Assembly (NCBI RefSeq): GCF_000801105.2
Contig: NC_079511.1
Span: forward strand, 14,388,602 to 14,452,601
DNA length: 64,000 nt
From: Raphanus sativus
Taxonomy: Eukaryota > Streptophyta > Magnoliopsida > Brassicales > Brassicaceae
Direction: 5' to 3'
The notes under the pieces are model-generated. The model was not told the DNA's origin, did not search any database, and was given only the letters and a program-made list of their open reading frames with translations. Positions 23,578-35,870 of the stretch are shown here, piece by piece (position 1 is the stretch's first letter; the number at the start of each line of letters is the position of its first letter). Made by a program: the position numbers and the translations under genes.

Positions 23578-23823
23578 TTCCCTCCGTTCTTAAATATAAG
23601 ATGTTTTAGGTAAAACAGTTTATTAAGAAAATTACTTATTATCTAAAAGATATTATTAAAATTATAAACTAAAAGCTATCTGACCAATTACAAAATAGAA
23701 TTATTAAATTTGATTGGTTACACAGTTTTTGATAAAGTTTTAGTTACCTAGAAATATGAGAACATCTTACATATTGGAACAAAAAAATTATTCTAAACAT
23801 CTTATATTTAGGAACAGAGAGAA
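23578..23823. mobile_element. Stowaway-like MITE
   Basis: The left end TTCCCTCCGTTC and the right end GAACAGAGAGAA are near-perfect inverted repeats, and TA flanks both (23576-23577 and 23824-23825). CTCCCTCCGTTC-type ends with a TA target are the signature of Stowaway (Tc1/Mariner) MITEs. Length is 246 bp. The interior pairs as well (TATAAGATGTTT against AAACATCTTATA). Confidence 0.85.
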
Positions 23824-23975
23824 TATAACTTTGAGTGGGTTCTATAAAAGTTCAAATATTTTCTACAACACTGACAAGAACCTCTGATTTTACATCAATG
23901 AAGTGATGATAAAGAGAGTTTACACTTCCATATAAACATTATAGAAGATGTCTACTTTGTCTAAGATCTTGGAAA

Positions 23976-23980
23976 GATGC
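23976..23980. repeat. 5-bp target-site duplication, left (GATGC)
   Basis: GATGC immediately precedes the 5' LTR and recurs immediately after the 3' LTR at 29405-29409, showing one intact insertion event. Confidence 0.9.
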
Positions 23981-24395
23981 TGATACGTTGCAGCAGGTCT
24001 ACTTCAGGAAGAGAACACATGGTACCGTGGAAGAACAGAGGAAGGGAGGAAACGAGTTGGGTGAGCAAAGCCTCGGAGTGGAGGAGAGGCTTAGCGTTGG
24101 AGAATAATAAAGGAAGAAGAGCAAAGCCTCAGAGTGAGAGAGAGGCTTTGCTAAGAAGATACTTTTCTTTTCTTATAAGATAAGCATTAGTTGTTGCTTT
24201 TACTTTTCATGCTGTTATTGATGTTTGTAGTGTCGCTATGAGACCTGCAGCTATGATCGCCATGAGATCATAGTATCTTTATCAGCTCAGTACTTTGTAA
24301 TCGGGATTTCCCTTTGTGATATTGCAATCGTACTTTTCATATATATTCACTGTTAAGAGAGTTACAAGAGAGAGATCGTGACTCTAATCTTAACA
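23981..24395 (+). repeat. 5' LTR of Ty3/Gypsy element A
   Basis: The 415-bp LTR starts TGATAC and ends TTAACA (TG...CA). It matches the 3' LTR at 28990-29404 with one difference found (CAGAGG here, CAAAGG there), so the insertion is young. TATATAT at 24340-24346 is a candidate TATA box close to the right end, implying a long U3 and short R-U5. A perfect 11-bp stem AGCAAAGCCTC / GAGGCTTTGCT sits at 24120-24152. Confidence 0.95.
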
Positions 24396-24436
24396 AATTG
24401 GTGCGTTTGTGATCTGATCGAAGCTCGCTGTTCGTT

Positions 24437-27400
24437 ATGGCGGATATGGTTGGATCGTCTGGTGATGGTGACGGTACGACGCCGATGAAACTCCATGAGC
24501 TGTCGTTTCTTCGCGACGAGTGGGAACGTTTGGCGAAGAACGCTGAAGATACGGCGTCTCAGTTCGCGATGGTGGAGAGACGTCTGGAAGCTGCCGATGC
24601 TAGATCTGAAGCTCGTTTCGCACAAATCACGAAGATGCTGGAACGTATGGAGTTAGCACGTGGTGGTGAGAAACCGAACGGAAAGGGGCTCGCTTCTCCG
24701 TCTGACTCCATGAGTCCGATGGGGTTTCCTCCGATGCGTTCGACGTTTGATCACGTACCATCTGGGATGGGTCTTCCTCCTTCGGTGTTTGAGAATAGGG
24801 AGGGGATGTTCAAGAAGATCGAGATGCCTGTGTTTTCTGGGAAGAACCCTTTTGGCTGGATTGCGCAGGTCGAACGATACTTCCGTTTGGGTAACTTCCA
24901 GGGCCTTGATCGTTTGCAGATGGTCTCACTGAGTTTGGAAGGTCCCGTCTTGAACTGGTTCAACGGTGAAATGGAACATGATCCTTTCATTGATTGGCAT
25001 CAGTTCAAGCGACGTTTGGTAGCTCGTTTTCGGCAGAGGATCGAGGAGGAGCCAGGCAAACGTTTGTTCTCTTTGCGCCAGACAGGCTCCATTCATGACT
25101 ACGTCAACGAGTTTGAGGAGCTTCGTTCTATTGTGCGGGGGATTGATGAAGCTAACTTGGTTGATGTGTTCTTTAATGGGCTGAAACAGGAGATGCAGGA
25201 AGTGGTGAAGCTGAAAGAGCCACAAGGACTACATCAGCATATTGCAGCAGTGATTGGTATGGAAGGGAGCGCCTTTTGCCAGTCAGTCAGCTTTGCGCTG
25301 CAGTCTGGGCAGTCTAAGGCAGTGCAGAACCGTTCGTGGGGTACTTCTGGCTCGTCTTCCCAGCGTACAGTGCAGCTTGACACTAGCAAGATGAACCGTG
25401 GGGGTAACGACAGACCTCGCCTTCGCTACACTGACTCAGAACTTGATGCAATGAGGCGTGATAACATCTGTTTTAAGTGCCGTGGTCCTTACTCAAAGAC
25501 TCACGTGTGTCCCAAGAAAGAGTTGAGAATTATGACAGTGATCAATGGCTTCGAGTTCGAGTTGGTGGACAGAGAGGATACTCCAGTAGAGCAGGGAGAA
25601 GCGTCTGGTACAGCTGAAGAGGTCATGGGGTTATCTTTGAACGCGTTTCTGGGGATTGATACTCCGACAACGACACGAGTGACTGGGGTGATTGGTAATG
25701 CAGAGGTGGTAGTGATGATCGACAGTGGTGCGACTCACAACTTTGTGGCGCCACACGTCGTGAAACACACTAAGCTACCCTTGGACACTAGTCGCAAGTT
25801 TCAGGTTCTGTTGGGCAACGGGGTTTCAGTGGAGGCTTTTGGGGTGTGTCGACAGGTTCCGTTTGTGCTACAAGGTGCTGTTTTTACCGATGATTTCATC
25901 TCTTTGGAGCTGGGAGGAGTTGATGTGATACTGGGAGTGCAGTGGCTGCGGCGTTTGGGTAAATGTGAAGTTGATTGGGAGCTTCAAGAGTGGTCGTTTC
26001 GTCATCAGGGGCAGATGGTTACTCTTCGTGGGGATCCTAATCTACATCAGTCTCCGGCTAAGTTTCAGAAATTGTCCTTGTCTGCAATGGAGGTGTTAGA
26101 GTTGGGGGCTACATCAGTGGAGGTTCTGAGTACTACACCGTCAGTTCAGGCTGTCTTGGATCGTTTTCAGGATGTGTTTGCGCTTCCACAAGGGCTCCCT
26201 CCCTTGCGCAACCGCGAACACTCTATTCACTTGCAACCCGGAGTGACTTCAATCTCAGTTCGTCCTTACCGTTATCCACACGCAAGTAAGGAAGCGATGG
26301 AGGAAATGGTGACTGAAATGCTCAAGAGTGGGATCATACGACCTAGTAAGAGCCCATTTTCGAGCCCGGTGTTGCTGGTTCGTAAGAAAGACAAAACCTG
26401 GCGTTTCTGTGTAGATTATCGAGCTATCAACCGGGTCACCATCGCCGATAAATACCCTATTCCGATGATTGACCAGCTGCTCGATGAGCTGCACGGCGCT
26501 ATGATCTTCTCTAAGATCGACTTACGTTCTGGTTACCATCAGATACGGATGAAGGAGGAGGACGTTCACAAGACCGCTTTCCGCACTCACGAGGGTCACT
26601 ATGAGTTCCTTGTCATGCCTTTCGGCCTCACGAACGCTCCTGCGACGTTTCAGGCTTTGATGAACGAGATTTTTCGTCCATTCTTACGTCGCTTTGTCCT
26701 CGTCTTCTTTGACGACATTCTAGTGTACAGCGCATCTATTGAGGAGCATGATGAACATTTGGGCATCGTGTTACGGACTTTGCGTGAACACTCTCTCTTT
26801 GCGAACAGCAAGAAGTGTGTGTTTGGCCAACCTCAAGTTGATTATCTAGGCCACATCATTTCGGCAGTTGGAGTCGCCACTGATCCTTCAAAGACTGAGG
26901 CGATGCAGAAGTGGCCTACTCCACGCACTGTGAAGGAACTAAGAGGCTTCTTGGGCTTGACGGGGTACTACCGCAACTACGTCAAGAGCTATGGGGAGTT
27001 GGCACAACCTCTGACTTCTCTCCTACGCAAAGATATGTTTGCGTGGTCTGCGGAGGCTCAAACTGCTTTTGACAAGCTCAAGCAAGCTATGATGACTGCA
27101 CCGGTTCTCTCTCTGCCTGACTTCTCGGCTCTGTTTGTTGTGGAGACAGACGCCTCTGGGTTTGGTTTGGGAGCAGTTCTGATGCAGAACAAAAAGCCCG
27201 TAGCCTACTTTAGTCACACCTTGACTCCTCGGGAACGTTTGAAACCGATATACGAACGCGAGCTCATGGCCATAGTGTTTGCTGTTCTCAAGTGGAAACA
27301 CTATCTCACTGGGCGTCGTTTCGTGGTTCACACGGATCAGAAGAGCTTGAAATACCTGTTAGAACAACGCGAAGTCTCCATGGACTATCAACGCTGGCTA

Positions 27401-29116
27401 ACTCGTCTAATGGGGTTTCAGTTCGACATAATCTACAAACCGGGGATTGAGAATAAAGCAGCCGACGGTCTCTCGCGACAGATGCAGGATTCTGTTCCGG
27501 AGACTTGTTCGTCCTTGTTTGCTCTGTTGGTTCCGAATGTGCTTCAGCTGCAAGATATTTATGCAGAAATTGAGCAGTCTGACCACATTCAGACCATTAT
27601 TCAGCAAGTGCGAACCGGAGTTCCTATGAAGCTAGGATACTCTGTGGCTGATGATAAGTTGTGGTACAAGAAGCGCTTAGTGATACCCTCTACTTCGCGT
27701 TTCATTCCGTTAATCTTACGGGAGAACCATGACAGTCTCGTTGGTGGGCACTCGGGCGTTTTCAAAACCCTCAAGCGCATCCAACAGACATTTCAGTGGG
27801 ATGGTATGCGCAAGACAGTGCAGGAGTATGTGACTCAGTGCGTCATTTGTCAGACTCACAAGTCTTCAACATTGACTCCAGCAGGCCTCTTGCAGCCCTT
27901 GCCTATTCCCTCACAGATATGGCAGGACATTAGCATGGATTTCATCGATGGATTGCCATCATCGAATAAAACAAGTGTGATCTTTGTCGTGGTCGACCGA
28001 CTGAGCAAGTATGCCCACTTCTACGGTCTCAAGCACCCTTATACCGCAGTTGATGTGGCTGCTAAGTTCACTTCAGAGCTTGTGAAACTCCACGGGTTTC
28101 CAGCCTCCATCGTCTCTGACCGCGACAAAATCTTCTTGAGTTCCTTTTGGAAAGAGTGTCTGAAGTTGGCAGGTACTACGCTGAAGTATAGCACTGCGTT
28201 TCACCCCCAAACTGATGGGCAAACGGAAGTGCTAAACCGATGTTTAGAGACATACCTGCGCTGCTTCGCATCCACTCACCCGAAGACCTGGCTGCAGTAT
28301 CTGTCGTGGGCTGAGTACTGGTACAACACCTGTTTTCACACTGCGATCCAGACCACTCCCTTCAAGGTTGTCTATGGTCGGGATCCACCACCGTTGCTGC
28401 GTTTCGAGCCGGGCTCCACGGCCAACTTCGAATTGGAGACGAACCTTAAGGAACGTGATAGCATGCTCGATCAGTTGAAGTTGTTCCTCGAGAAGGCTCA
28501 ACAGAGGATGAAGAAGTCAGCTGACAAGCATCGTCGCGAGCTCTCGTTTGAGGTGGGAGATATGGTTTTCCTCAAACTCAGGCCGTATCGCCAACAGTCG
28601 GTGTCGCGACGCTTGTGTCAAAAGTTAGCCGCTAAGTTCTACGGTCCCTTTGAAGTTATGGAGAAGATTGGCCCGGTTGCTTATCGTCTACGTTTGCCTG
28701 AGGGGTCTCGTGTGCATCCTGTGTTCCATGTCTCGCAACTGAAACAAGTAGTGGGGACGACTACGCAGTGCACTCCGCTACCACAGTCGTTCTCACCGCA
28801 AGGTCAGTTCATTTTGACACCTGACAAGATACTGGAAACACGTTACACTGCGACTGGGTGTTTAGAGGTACTTGTGCAGTGGATGGACCTACCGCCACAT
28901 GAGTCTTCGTGGATGTTAGGCTGGGAGTTTGCGCAACAGTTTCCTGAATTTCAGCTTGAGGACAAGCTGCGTCTCGTTGGGCGGGGTATTGATACGTTGC
29001 AGCAGGTCTACTTCAGGAAGAGAACACATGGTACCGTGGAAGAACAAAGGAAGGGAGGAAACGAGTTGGGTGAGCAAAGCCTCGGAGTGGAGGAGAGGCT
29101 TAGCGTTGGAGAATAA
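24437..29116 (+). CDS. Gag-pol polyprotein of Ty3/Gypsy element A
   Basis: The 1559-residue single frame encodes, in order: Gag with an N-terminal coiled coil (about 20-70) and capsid-like region; a zinc knuckle [14 protein letters not shown] from residue 345 (CX2CX7HXC); aspartic protease with DSGA at 429; reverse transcriptase with FFDD (catalytic pair 759-760); RNase H beginning TDASG (Asp 905); integrase with an HHCC finger (CVICQTH) and DDE core; and a C-terminal chromodomain around 1460-1500. The order protease-RT-RNaseH-integrase defines Ty3/Gypsy. The protein would form particles, copy its RNA and integrate. The last 127 bases, including the stop, lie inside the 3' LTR, so the tail of the protein is LTR-encoded. 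No disruption is seen, so autonomy is plausible. Confidence 0.95.
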   Translation: MADMVGSSGDGDGTTPMKLHELSFLRDEWERLAKNAEDTASQFAMVERRLEAADARSEARFAQITKMLERMELARGGEKPNGKGLASPSDSMSPMGFPPMRSTFDHVPSGMGLPPSVFENREGMFKKIEMPVFSGKNPFGWIAQVERYFRLGNFQGLDRLQMVSLSLEGPVLNWFNGEMEHDPFIDWHQFKRRLVARFRQRIEEEPGKRLFSLRQTGSIHDYVNEFEELRSIVRGIDEANLVDVFFNGLKQEMQEVVKLKEPQGLHQHIAAVIGMEGSAFCQSVSFALQSGQSKAVQNRSWGTSGSSSQRTVQLDTSKMNRGGNDRPRLRYTDSELDAMRRDNICFKCRGPYSKTHVCPKKELRIMTVINGFEFELVDREDTPVEQGEASGTAEEVMGLSLNAFLGIDTPTTTRVTGVIGNAEVVVMIDSGATHNFVAPHVVKHTKLPLDTSRKFQVLLGNGVSVEAFGVCRQVPFVLQGAVFTDDFISLELGGVDVILGVQWLRRLGKCEVDWELQEWSFRHQGQMVTLRGDPNLHQSPAKFQKLSLSAMEVLELGATSVEVLSTTPSVQAVLDRFQDVFALPQGLPPLRNREHSIHLQPGVTSISVRPYRYPHASKEAMEEMVTEMLKSGIIRPSKSPFSSPVLLVRKKDKTWRFCVDYRAINRVTIADKYPIPMIDQLLDELHGAMIFSKIDLRSGYHQIRMKEEDVHKTAFRTHEGHYEFLVMPFGLTNAPATFQALMNEIFRPFLRRFVLVFFDDILVYSASIEEHDEHLGIVLRTLREHSLFANSKKCVFGQPQVDYLGHIISAVGVATDPSKTEAMQKWPTPRTVKELRGFLGLTGYYRNYVKSYGELAQPLTSLLRKDMFAWSAEAQTAFDKLKQAMMTAPVLSLPDFSALFVVETDASGFGLGAVLMQNKKPVAYFSHTLTPRERLKPIYERELMAIVFAVLKWKHYLTGRRFVVHTDQKSLKYLLEQREVSMDYQRWLTRLMGFQFDIIYKPGIENKAADGLSRQMQDSVPETCSSLFALLVPNVLQLQDIYAEIEQSDHIQTIIQQVRTGVPMKLGYSVADDKLWYKKRLVIPSTSRFIPLILRENHDSLVGGHSGVFKTLKRIQQTFQWDGMRKTVQEYVTQCVICQTHKSSTLTPAGLLQPLPIPSQIWQDISMDFIDGLPSSNKTSVIFVVVDRLSKYAHFYGLKHPYTAVDVAAKFTSELVKLHGFPASIVSDRDKIFLSSFWKECLKLAGTTLKYSTAFHPQTDGQTEVLNRCLETYLRCFASTHPKTWLQYLSWAEYWYNTCFHTAIQTTPFKVVYGRDPPPLLRFEPGSTANFELETNLKERDSMLDQLKLFLEKAQQRMKKSADKHRRELSFEVGDMVFLKLRPYRQQSVSRRLCQKLAAKFYGPFEVMEKIGPVAYRLRLPEGSRVHPVFHVSQLKQVVGTTTQCTPLPQSFSPQGQFILTPDKILETRYTATGCLEVLVQWMDLPPHESSWMLGWEFAQQFPEFQLEDKLRLVGRGIDTLQQVYFRKRTHGTVEEQRKGGNELGEQSLGVEERLSVGE

Positions 29117-29404
29117 TAAAGGAAGAAGAGCAAAGCCTCAGAGTGAGAGAGAGGCTTTGCTAAGAAGATACTTTTCTTTTCTTATAAGATAAGCATTAGT
29201 TGTTGCTTTTACTTTTCATGCTGTTATTGATGTTTGTAGTGTCGCTATGAGACCTGCAGCTATGATCGCCATGAGATCATAGTATCTTTATCAGCTCAGT
29301 ACTTTGTAATCGGGATTTCCCTTTGTGATATTGCAATCGTACTTTTCATATATATTCACTGTTAAGAGAGTTACAAGAGAGAGATCGTGACTCTAATCTT
29401 AACA
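28990..29404 (+). repeat. 3' LTR of element A
   Basis: 415 bp, TG...CA, followed by GATGC at 29405-29409. It contains the end of the gag-pol frame and its stop codon at 29114-29116. Confidence 0.95.
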
Positions 29405-29409
29405 GATGC
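29405..29409. repeat. 5-bp target-site duplication, right (GATGC)
   Basis: Matches 23976-23980. Confidence 0.9.
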
Positions 29410-29510
29410 CTGCTCCTGTTTGGTATGTGCAACACTGAAAACAAAGCTTTCATCAAATCTGAAACCCTCGGGTCTTTGGTTAAAGACCGACCTTAGTTCA
29501 CGTTCTATGT

Positions 29511-32500
29511 CTATGGATCAGCACCGTCTTTCTTTACCAATGGCTTCTCCTTCATTGCTTCTTTCTCCAGTTTCTTCTTGTCAGCCTCCGCTTGTTTTTC
29601 ATTCTCCTCTCGTGATTTGATGAAAGTTTTCATGAAAAGAGTCAGAATCTTGGTCACTGCAATGGTCAGAATAGAAATGAGTAGTTGCCTTATAATGGCT
29701 TTTACCAGATCTATAAGAAAAGACTTTGTGCATGTACCTTGTTCGAAAGGACACCGAGCTGGATCCTCACCGAAGTAGTGGCACAAGGAATCTGCATTTC
29801 TCCCCTGTAAATAACAAATCAATATTAGGCCTGGAACATGAGTTTCGAACTGCATGTCCCCAAAGAGTACAACTCACCGATTCTGTATATAAAGAAGCAA
29901 GCAACCTCACTTCTTCTTCAGCGATATCAAGAAACTCCTTCAAGACCTGAAAACATGAAGTGATTTCATTTAGAAGCTACGAATATCTTCTGGTTCTTAT
30001 CATCAGCCAATGAATTAACCAAGAAACCCATATGAGCAACACTAAGAACAACTTTTCACATGTAGCTCACCTTTCGGAAGCCCACAGATATTGCACCATC
30101 GTTTTCTGAAGCACTGAGTTCGTGTTCAACCTTTGCAAGGCCTTTAGTCGCCGCCTGCATTTCTTCAGCCAACGTTTTCAATTCAATCTGCAATTTTTAG
30201 AAACTATTAAAGTGCAGTATGAAGACGGAAGCTCATATGCAAGCACTATCAGACAGAGAGAGAGAGAGAGAACAAAAAGAAAAGCAAAGCAAGCATGAAT
30301 AACAAGGGTACCTTCGAGGCAGCTTCCAAGTGAACAAGGTCACTGGGAAAATCCAGCAACTCTGGCATTTTTTCACCAACAAGCTGAACAGTACAAAAAG
30401 AAAATTTACTTAAGTTCATCTTAAAAAAACAGCACCTTAGGAAACAAAATGGATAAACAGTATTATTGAGATAAGGAACGTATGTGCTTTCTACCTTGCA
30501 TAAGTAATGCATCAAAGTCATTTTGTTATTTCTTGCACGAGTATCAGATAATTTAAGAAGGCTATCCAGTTTGAATCCCACAGCAGACCCTGCAACACAA
30601 AAGGCACTACATTACCAACAGATGCTACAAGAAATATCATTAAAAAAAAACTTGGAAGCAATAGGAATATAGGTAAAACCTCTTGCAGTTCCCTGATTCA
30701 GAGCATTTCCTAGTGTTAATATTGTTTGCATAATCTGACGCAACTTTGCAGACTCCCTCACCTGTTGCACGATAAAAATACTTAATGACCAAGATGGAGA
30801 TATACTTCCATGACCTAAGAAGTTTTCACCCTCCACTATACCTCTTTAGCAGCAACGTTTATTGTATTGAGGCAGCTTTTTAATTCTTCCGACTGAAAAG
30901 AGCAAAAAATAACATCAACCAACCTTAGACAGGAGAGACCAAATGCAGCGAGTTTTGATAGTTATACCTGAGAAGCAAAGGTAATCTTAAAACCAAACAC
31001 TCGTAACTTTGCTTCTATACGTGGAACCTTCATTAGTTCCATGAAAAACTGATGCATTTGCAAAGTTAAGAGTCAGAACACAGATTATAAACATGTACCA
31101 TCCAACGCTCCAAGAACTAGAACAAACCTGTTCACACTTTCCAAGCATTTCTTTATCACCAGTATAATTCTGAAGACAAAAAAAAACAGCACGAGTTAGC
31201 TTTAGGCATTAAGGAATTGCTGAAAGGAATAAAAAATCAACAGGATCATTCTTTGGTTCAAAATTCTGGTCAAAGCTTGCTGGTTGGTAAAACCACAGCA
31301 GCTAAACCTTTTATAAGGAAAAGAAACTTCGGTTTTGAAGCCAAACACAACCTATGAACCTGGTACTGTAGAGAAGTATGACAATAAACTTTAAAGATTA
31401 CCCTCAACAATTCCATTTCTTCCTTCGTCGGACAAAATTTGATGAGATTTTCAACCTGGTCGATGTCCAGAACTGACGAATCTAAGGCTAGAACTGCGCT
31501 CTAAGATAAGAAACATATATGAAATTCTTAGTTAGTAGACATACGTAAACATGATATACAGCGATGCAACTAGATACAAAGTTACACCAAAAAATGTAAC
31601 TCTGAACATCCACCTTACATTATTTTTTCAATGCTAAAATGATGAGCAAAGAATATACCGACAGCAAAAACTTACAAGCATATCTGGTAGAGGAATCTTA
31701 ATTTTCGTAAGCATTATTTCACAGTTATTTGCTCTTCGCAGGTCAACCTGATACAAACACACACAAAAGTTAGGACTAGAAGATAAGTATACTAAGATGC
31801 ATGAATAATATTCGTTTTTATTAGTCATAGACTACCCATTTGATGGAATAATTTGAATTTGCAAAGTATATCAAGTGTCACTTTTTCTAGTAATCAGAGC
31901 TTTGGATATCACATAACTATCTACTTCATGCACTTCAAAGCTGTAAGCAATAGCCGCTTAATAAATCCTACACATGATAAATTGATAATATTTGGAAATT
32001 TTACAGAATTGTATTTACATATAACAATATTAGATATGTAAAGAGGTGAAACTGAGTTGCCTCACCAGTTGAACTTTCTCAGGTTTGTTAATATTCGAAC
32101 CCCTGCGACCTGTGCTTTTCTTAGCAGCGGTATCTGAAACTGCAGAAAAAAGACTCTCGAGCTCTGATATATCTATTTCAGGGGCACTGTCATGAAGATT
32201 CATAAAATCGTTTTATTAGTTCAACAAACATACCAGCTAATGGGAGATCAGAAAATTTGCAAGAAAGAACACTAACGACCGATCACATTTATTTTACTAT
32301 TATCAATGAATTAGAGACTGTGAATATCAATAAACCATCTAAAAGGAAGTGCAAGAGGAACCCACCGAGGTTGATTTTCCTGTTTTTGAGTATCAGCAGC
32401 CCACAAACTACCTTTTGCTGCCCGAGTAACTTTAGACCAGTGCAAAGGCTTTAGCACGGTTTTCGTAGGTGCGGCAGTAGGCACACCACACCTCGGCCTC

Positions 32501-35389
32501 TTCCAAGTCCAGAGGAAGCTCTGCCCCTTCCTTCAGCAGGAGGTGGCGGCGGTGCATTTGAACCTTTTGCTCCCAATGGTGGTGGGCCACTACTTGTACC
32601 ACGACCCAACGCTGGTGGAGGAGGAGCAGGGGTCTTGGATAGAGGTGGCGGAGGGGGAGCAGGGGTTTTGGATAGTGGTGGTGGTGGAGGCGGACGGGGA
32701 GCACCCAACTTTGCGGATGAAGGAGGATGTGGTGGTGGAGGAGGAGAGGGAGCACCCAACTTTGGGGATGGAAGATGTGGTGGTGGTGGAGGCGGAGGGG
32801 GAGCACCCAACTTTCCAGATGAAGGAGGAAGAGGTGGTGGAGGAGGTGGCATGGGGGCATTTGAAATATTAGCCTTACGAGGTGGAGGTGGAGGTGGTGG
32901 GGGTGCTGAAGGTGGGCCAGCACGAGCAGGAACAGAATGAGATATAGGTGGCGGTGGAGGTGGGGGTGGTGGTTGCGCCTGAAGTTTATTTCCTGAGTTC
33001 CCAAACGGAGGTGGCGGGGGTGGTGGTGGAGGGGGCAGAGCTGAAGGTGGAGAAATGCTTCTAGAGAAAGGTGGAGGAGGAGGTGGTGGAGGTGGTGCAC
33101 CTGAAGTTTATTTCCTGTGTTCCCAAATGGAGGTGGCAGCGGTGGTGGTGGAGGGGGTGGAGCTGAAGGTGGCAAAACGCTTCTAGAGAAAGGTGGAGGA
33201 GGAGGTGGTGGTGGAGGTGGTTGCGCCTGAAGTTTATTTCCTGTGTTCCCAAACGGAGGTGGCAGGAGTGGTGGTGGAGGGGGTGGAGCTGAAGGTGGAG
33301 AAATGCTTCTAGAGAAAGGTGGAGGAGGAGGAGGTGGTGGAGGTGTTTGTGCCTGAAGTTTATTTACTGTGCTCCCAAATGAAGGTGGTGGTGGTGGAGG
33401 AGGTGGAGCTGAAGGTGGAGAAATGCTTCTAGAGAAAGGTGGAGGAGGAGGTGGTGGTGGTGGGGTTTTGTTGATAGGCTGGTGTGATGTTGTCAGAGGA
33501 TCTCTACTGCTGGAAATAGGGAGAGGCGGTGGTGGTGGCGGAGGTAAAAGTGTGGCAGAAGATGGAAGAACCGAAGGCTGGACACTGTCTTTCGATGGAA
33601 CTTCTTGCTGTTGTCCACGAGAGAATTCGTTAGGCTCCTCTGAAGATTCCGAAGCAAAAGATATAGGAATGTCTTCGGTGTCATCATTATCAAAAGCGAG
33701 AGAAATGCGAGGTCTATGAATGGCATCAAAGCCTTCATCTGAACTATCAGCTGCACTAGATGTGTTGGTCTCCTCTTCAGAGTCAGGAGAATTCATGTAG
33801 AAACCCCCTCTGTGCCGAAATCTTGTGAACTCCTTTGCATCATTTATTGCAGCAAGTTGTTTCAGCAACCACAGAGCAGCATCGTCTCCATTTTCAGCCA
33901 AATCCACACCACTAAAAAGTTCTTGAACTTTAGAAAAGGCTTCGATGGGCAAGCCACCAGTCTCATCACCATTTACTATTGGGGTTGGAACTTTCTGAGG
34001 CAAAGCATTCTCAACTTCTCCAAACAAAACCTGAATGCATAAAAAATGGAGTCAGAAACAAGCGCATGTATAGTATGGATTATCTTTACCCCACCCATAT
34101 AAGCTTAATAAAAAAAAAATTTTCTCCTCTAGCACCCATATCTTGTCATATGCATATAAAATTAAAGGAAATTAACAAGAAAGGTCCACACCTCTGCTCG
34201 AAACCCTTTTGGATAATGATCCTTGGCCTCCCAAAGAATATCCAAGTTGTCCGAGTTCAACATTAGTATGTTGGACCTGATAAATGCAGTATTGAACATC
34301 ACACGGAACATCATAACCTCTCGTTCTGGTTCTAAATCCATATGCACACACTCCAGTACAACATCTCCTTGCACCCAGCACTGGATGTCAAGTTTGATCA
34401 CGTCACATTCTGCCTGCAGACACATTATATAGAGTTACGATTAGAAATAGTAACACTTTTTAAAGAAGTGTCTGAAAAAAAAAAAAAACACAGAAATAAC
34501 AACACAACCAACCTGTCGGTAATGCCGAAGGGGCTTTTTCTTATTAGACATAGAATAAAGCATCTCGGTGGAAAGACCAGAGGTGCTACTGTAGTTTCTT
34601 CCAAAGATACGTATAATGGGTCTGCATCCATGCTGGGAGTCAAAGTTGGGAATAGCACGAATAATCACACAATCCAAAGAAAGAGATCTCTCAGGAGGCG
34701 GCCACTCAGGACTGATGTTCCTCCTGGCCACATACTGAAGATAACGAAGCTGAGAAGGGAAAGGGTTCAAGGGAGAGAGCAGCTGCAGAAGACCTTTAGG
34801 AGCCTCACGATGCACAATCTCAAGAGTCCTGCGCTCACCGCTATGAACTTTCCTGAAAATAAGAAAGCTGGCGAGGATAAAAGCCAGAAGCGGCCAGCCT
34901 CCTCTCTCGCAGTGAAGAAGAATAACATCGTGACGGTTCCCACGAGATAGCCAATTCTCACAGACGCGGAGAAAGTGCTGGATGAGTGATAAAGGGAGCA
35001 AAGGGCAGCCTTCGTATTGGCGTGGATACTCGAGGACCGTGACGTCGTATTCGCAGAGAGTCTCGGCGAAGACGCTTCTTTTCTCGCCTTCTCGGAAATT
35101 GAAAGCGAGGAAAGATGATTCGGGGAAGTCTTCGTGTAGATCGTTGATGACTTCGTGGAGAAAGATTTGGTACAAGTCATCAGCCAACACTTCCGTGCAA
35201 AAACAAGAATCAAAAACTGTCGGGAAAGTAAGAAAGATTTTAGACGAAATGAGAACATTAATAAACAAACACACAAAGAAAGTAAAAAGAGTAAATGGTT
35301 AAAAAGGTGATTTTACCATAAACTCTATCAGCAAACTCAAGCAACCCATCTGGTGGTCTCTTGTAAAAGAACCTACTTAGCAGAGACAT
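29511..35389 (-). pseudogene. FH14: Class II formin FH14, copy 1 (frameshifted as assembled)
   Basis: Class II formins nucleate actin and bind microtubules; Arabidopsis FH14 acts in division and cytoskeletal crosstalk. Seventeen exons can be placed, 5' to 3': 35389-35317, 35216-34513, 34413-34192, 34030-32366, 32186-32066, 31747-31676, 31500-31402, 31169-31128, 31048-30968, 30892-30842, 30761-30680, 30589-30495, 30383-30312, 30187-30071, 29946-29878, 29804-29738 and 29656-29511. Domains: PTEN-like phosphatase (about 1-190) with HCERGGWP, lacking the catalytic arginine; C2-like (about 190-335); a long proline-rich FH1 in exon 4; FH2 with LTLGNALNQGTARG. Exon 4 has 1665 bases where the frame needs 1667. 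Single bases are missing at 33096/33097 and 32486/32487 relative to copy 2, giving an early stop. Otherwise all exons join in frame. The indels may be sequencing errors. Confidence 0.85.
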
Positions 35390-35870
35390 TTCGGCAGATA
35401 CAAATGTGCTTCGATCGATCGATAAGCTGGAAACCTGAAACGAATCCGATAATCGAATCGAATTAAATCACTAAGTCAGGTCATCAAAGTCAAAAGCTAA
35501 TCGAATCGAATTAAAATTGGGGGAAAGCCCAGAGATTGGGAGACTAAATTGGATGTAATCCAAACCTAAGAGGATTGAAACCAGATGGTGTGGAAGATGT
35601 GTAACACTACGACTGCACAAGAACCTCGCGAAACTAGGGTTTATTAGTTAAGAGGAGGAGGAAGATTGAGGTTGATGACGACTTACACGTGACGTGAGAA
35701 TCAAAAGGGTAAGACGTCGGCTATTTGCATTCCCCGATGCAGCAGGTGGAGCGGCGGTGGTGGAGGAAAGTGACGAAAATCAGGAACGTTTGGTTTTCAA
35801 AATTTGAAAACCAGATGGATCGCTTTCTGTTTGTAGTATAAAATAATAATCACCACTTCTTCCTTCCATT
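35390..35870 (-). promoter_or_regulatory. FH14 copy 1 5' leader and promoter
   Basis: On the minus strand a CAG acceptor near 35438 just before GTTTCCAGC suggests an intron in the 5' UTR. The likely first UTR exon includes AAACCCTAG (near 35633), a telo-box-like motif common in plant promoters. The promoter lies to the right of this. TATA-like AT tracts are present but none is decisive. Confidence 0.4.

Larger units (their letters stand above)
23981..29404 (+). mobile_element. Complete Ty3/Gypsy chromovirus-type LTR retrotransposon A
   Basis: The 5424-bp element has near-identical 415-bp LTRs, a GATGC target duplication and one long intact gag-pol frame. It lies 107 bp beyond the stop codon of the FH14 gene, in convergent orientation, so it occupies the gene's 3' UTR or immediate downstream region. 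The leader between LTR and ATG is only 41 bp (24396-24436). It starts AATTGGTGCGTTTGTG, where a primer-binding site is expected, but I cannot name the tRNA. The pre-LTR tract TTGGGCGGGGTAT is a weak polypurine tract. Short size and a C-terminal chromodomain would suit the Reina group; that is an inference. Confidence 0.95.

Noticed and set aside
23977..24183. A 68-codon frame in the 5' LTR, repeated in every LTR
   Set aside because: It is an off-frame reading of the LTR sequence that encodes the polyprotein tail in the 3' LTR.
29578..29950. Plus-strand frames of 66 and 74 codons
   Set aside because: They overlap the last FH14 exons in antisense and match nothing.
32543..33719. Glycine-rich plus-strand frames
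   Set aside because: They are the antisense of the proline-rich FH1 exon of FH14; the same applies to 59335-60512.
34342..34950. A 202-codon plus-strand frame (and its twin at 61137-61745)
   Set aside because: It is antisense to FH14 exons 2 and 3, which splice in frame and encode conserved protein.
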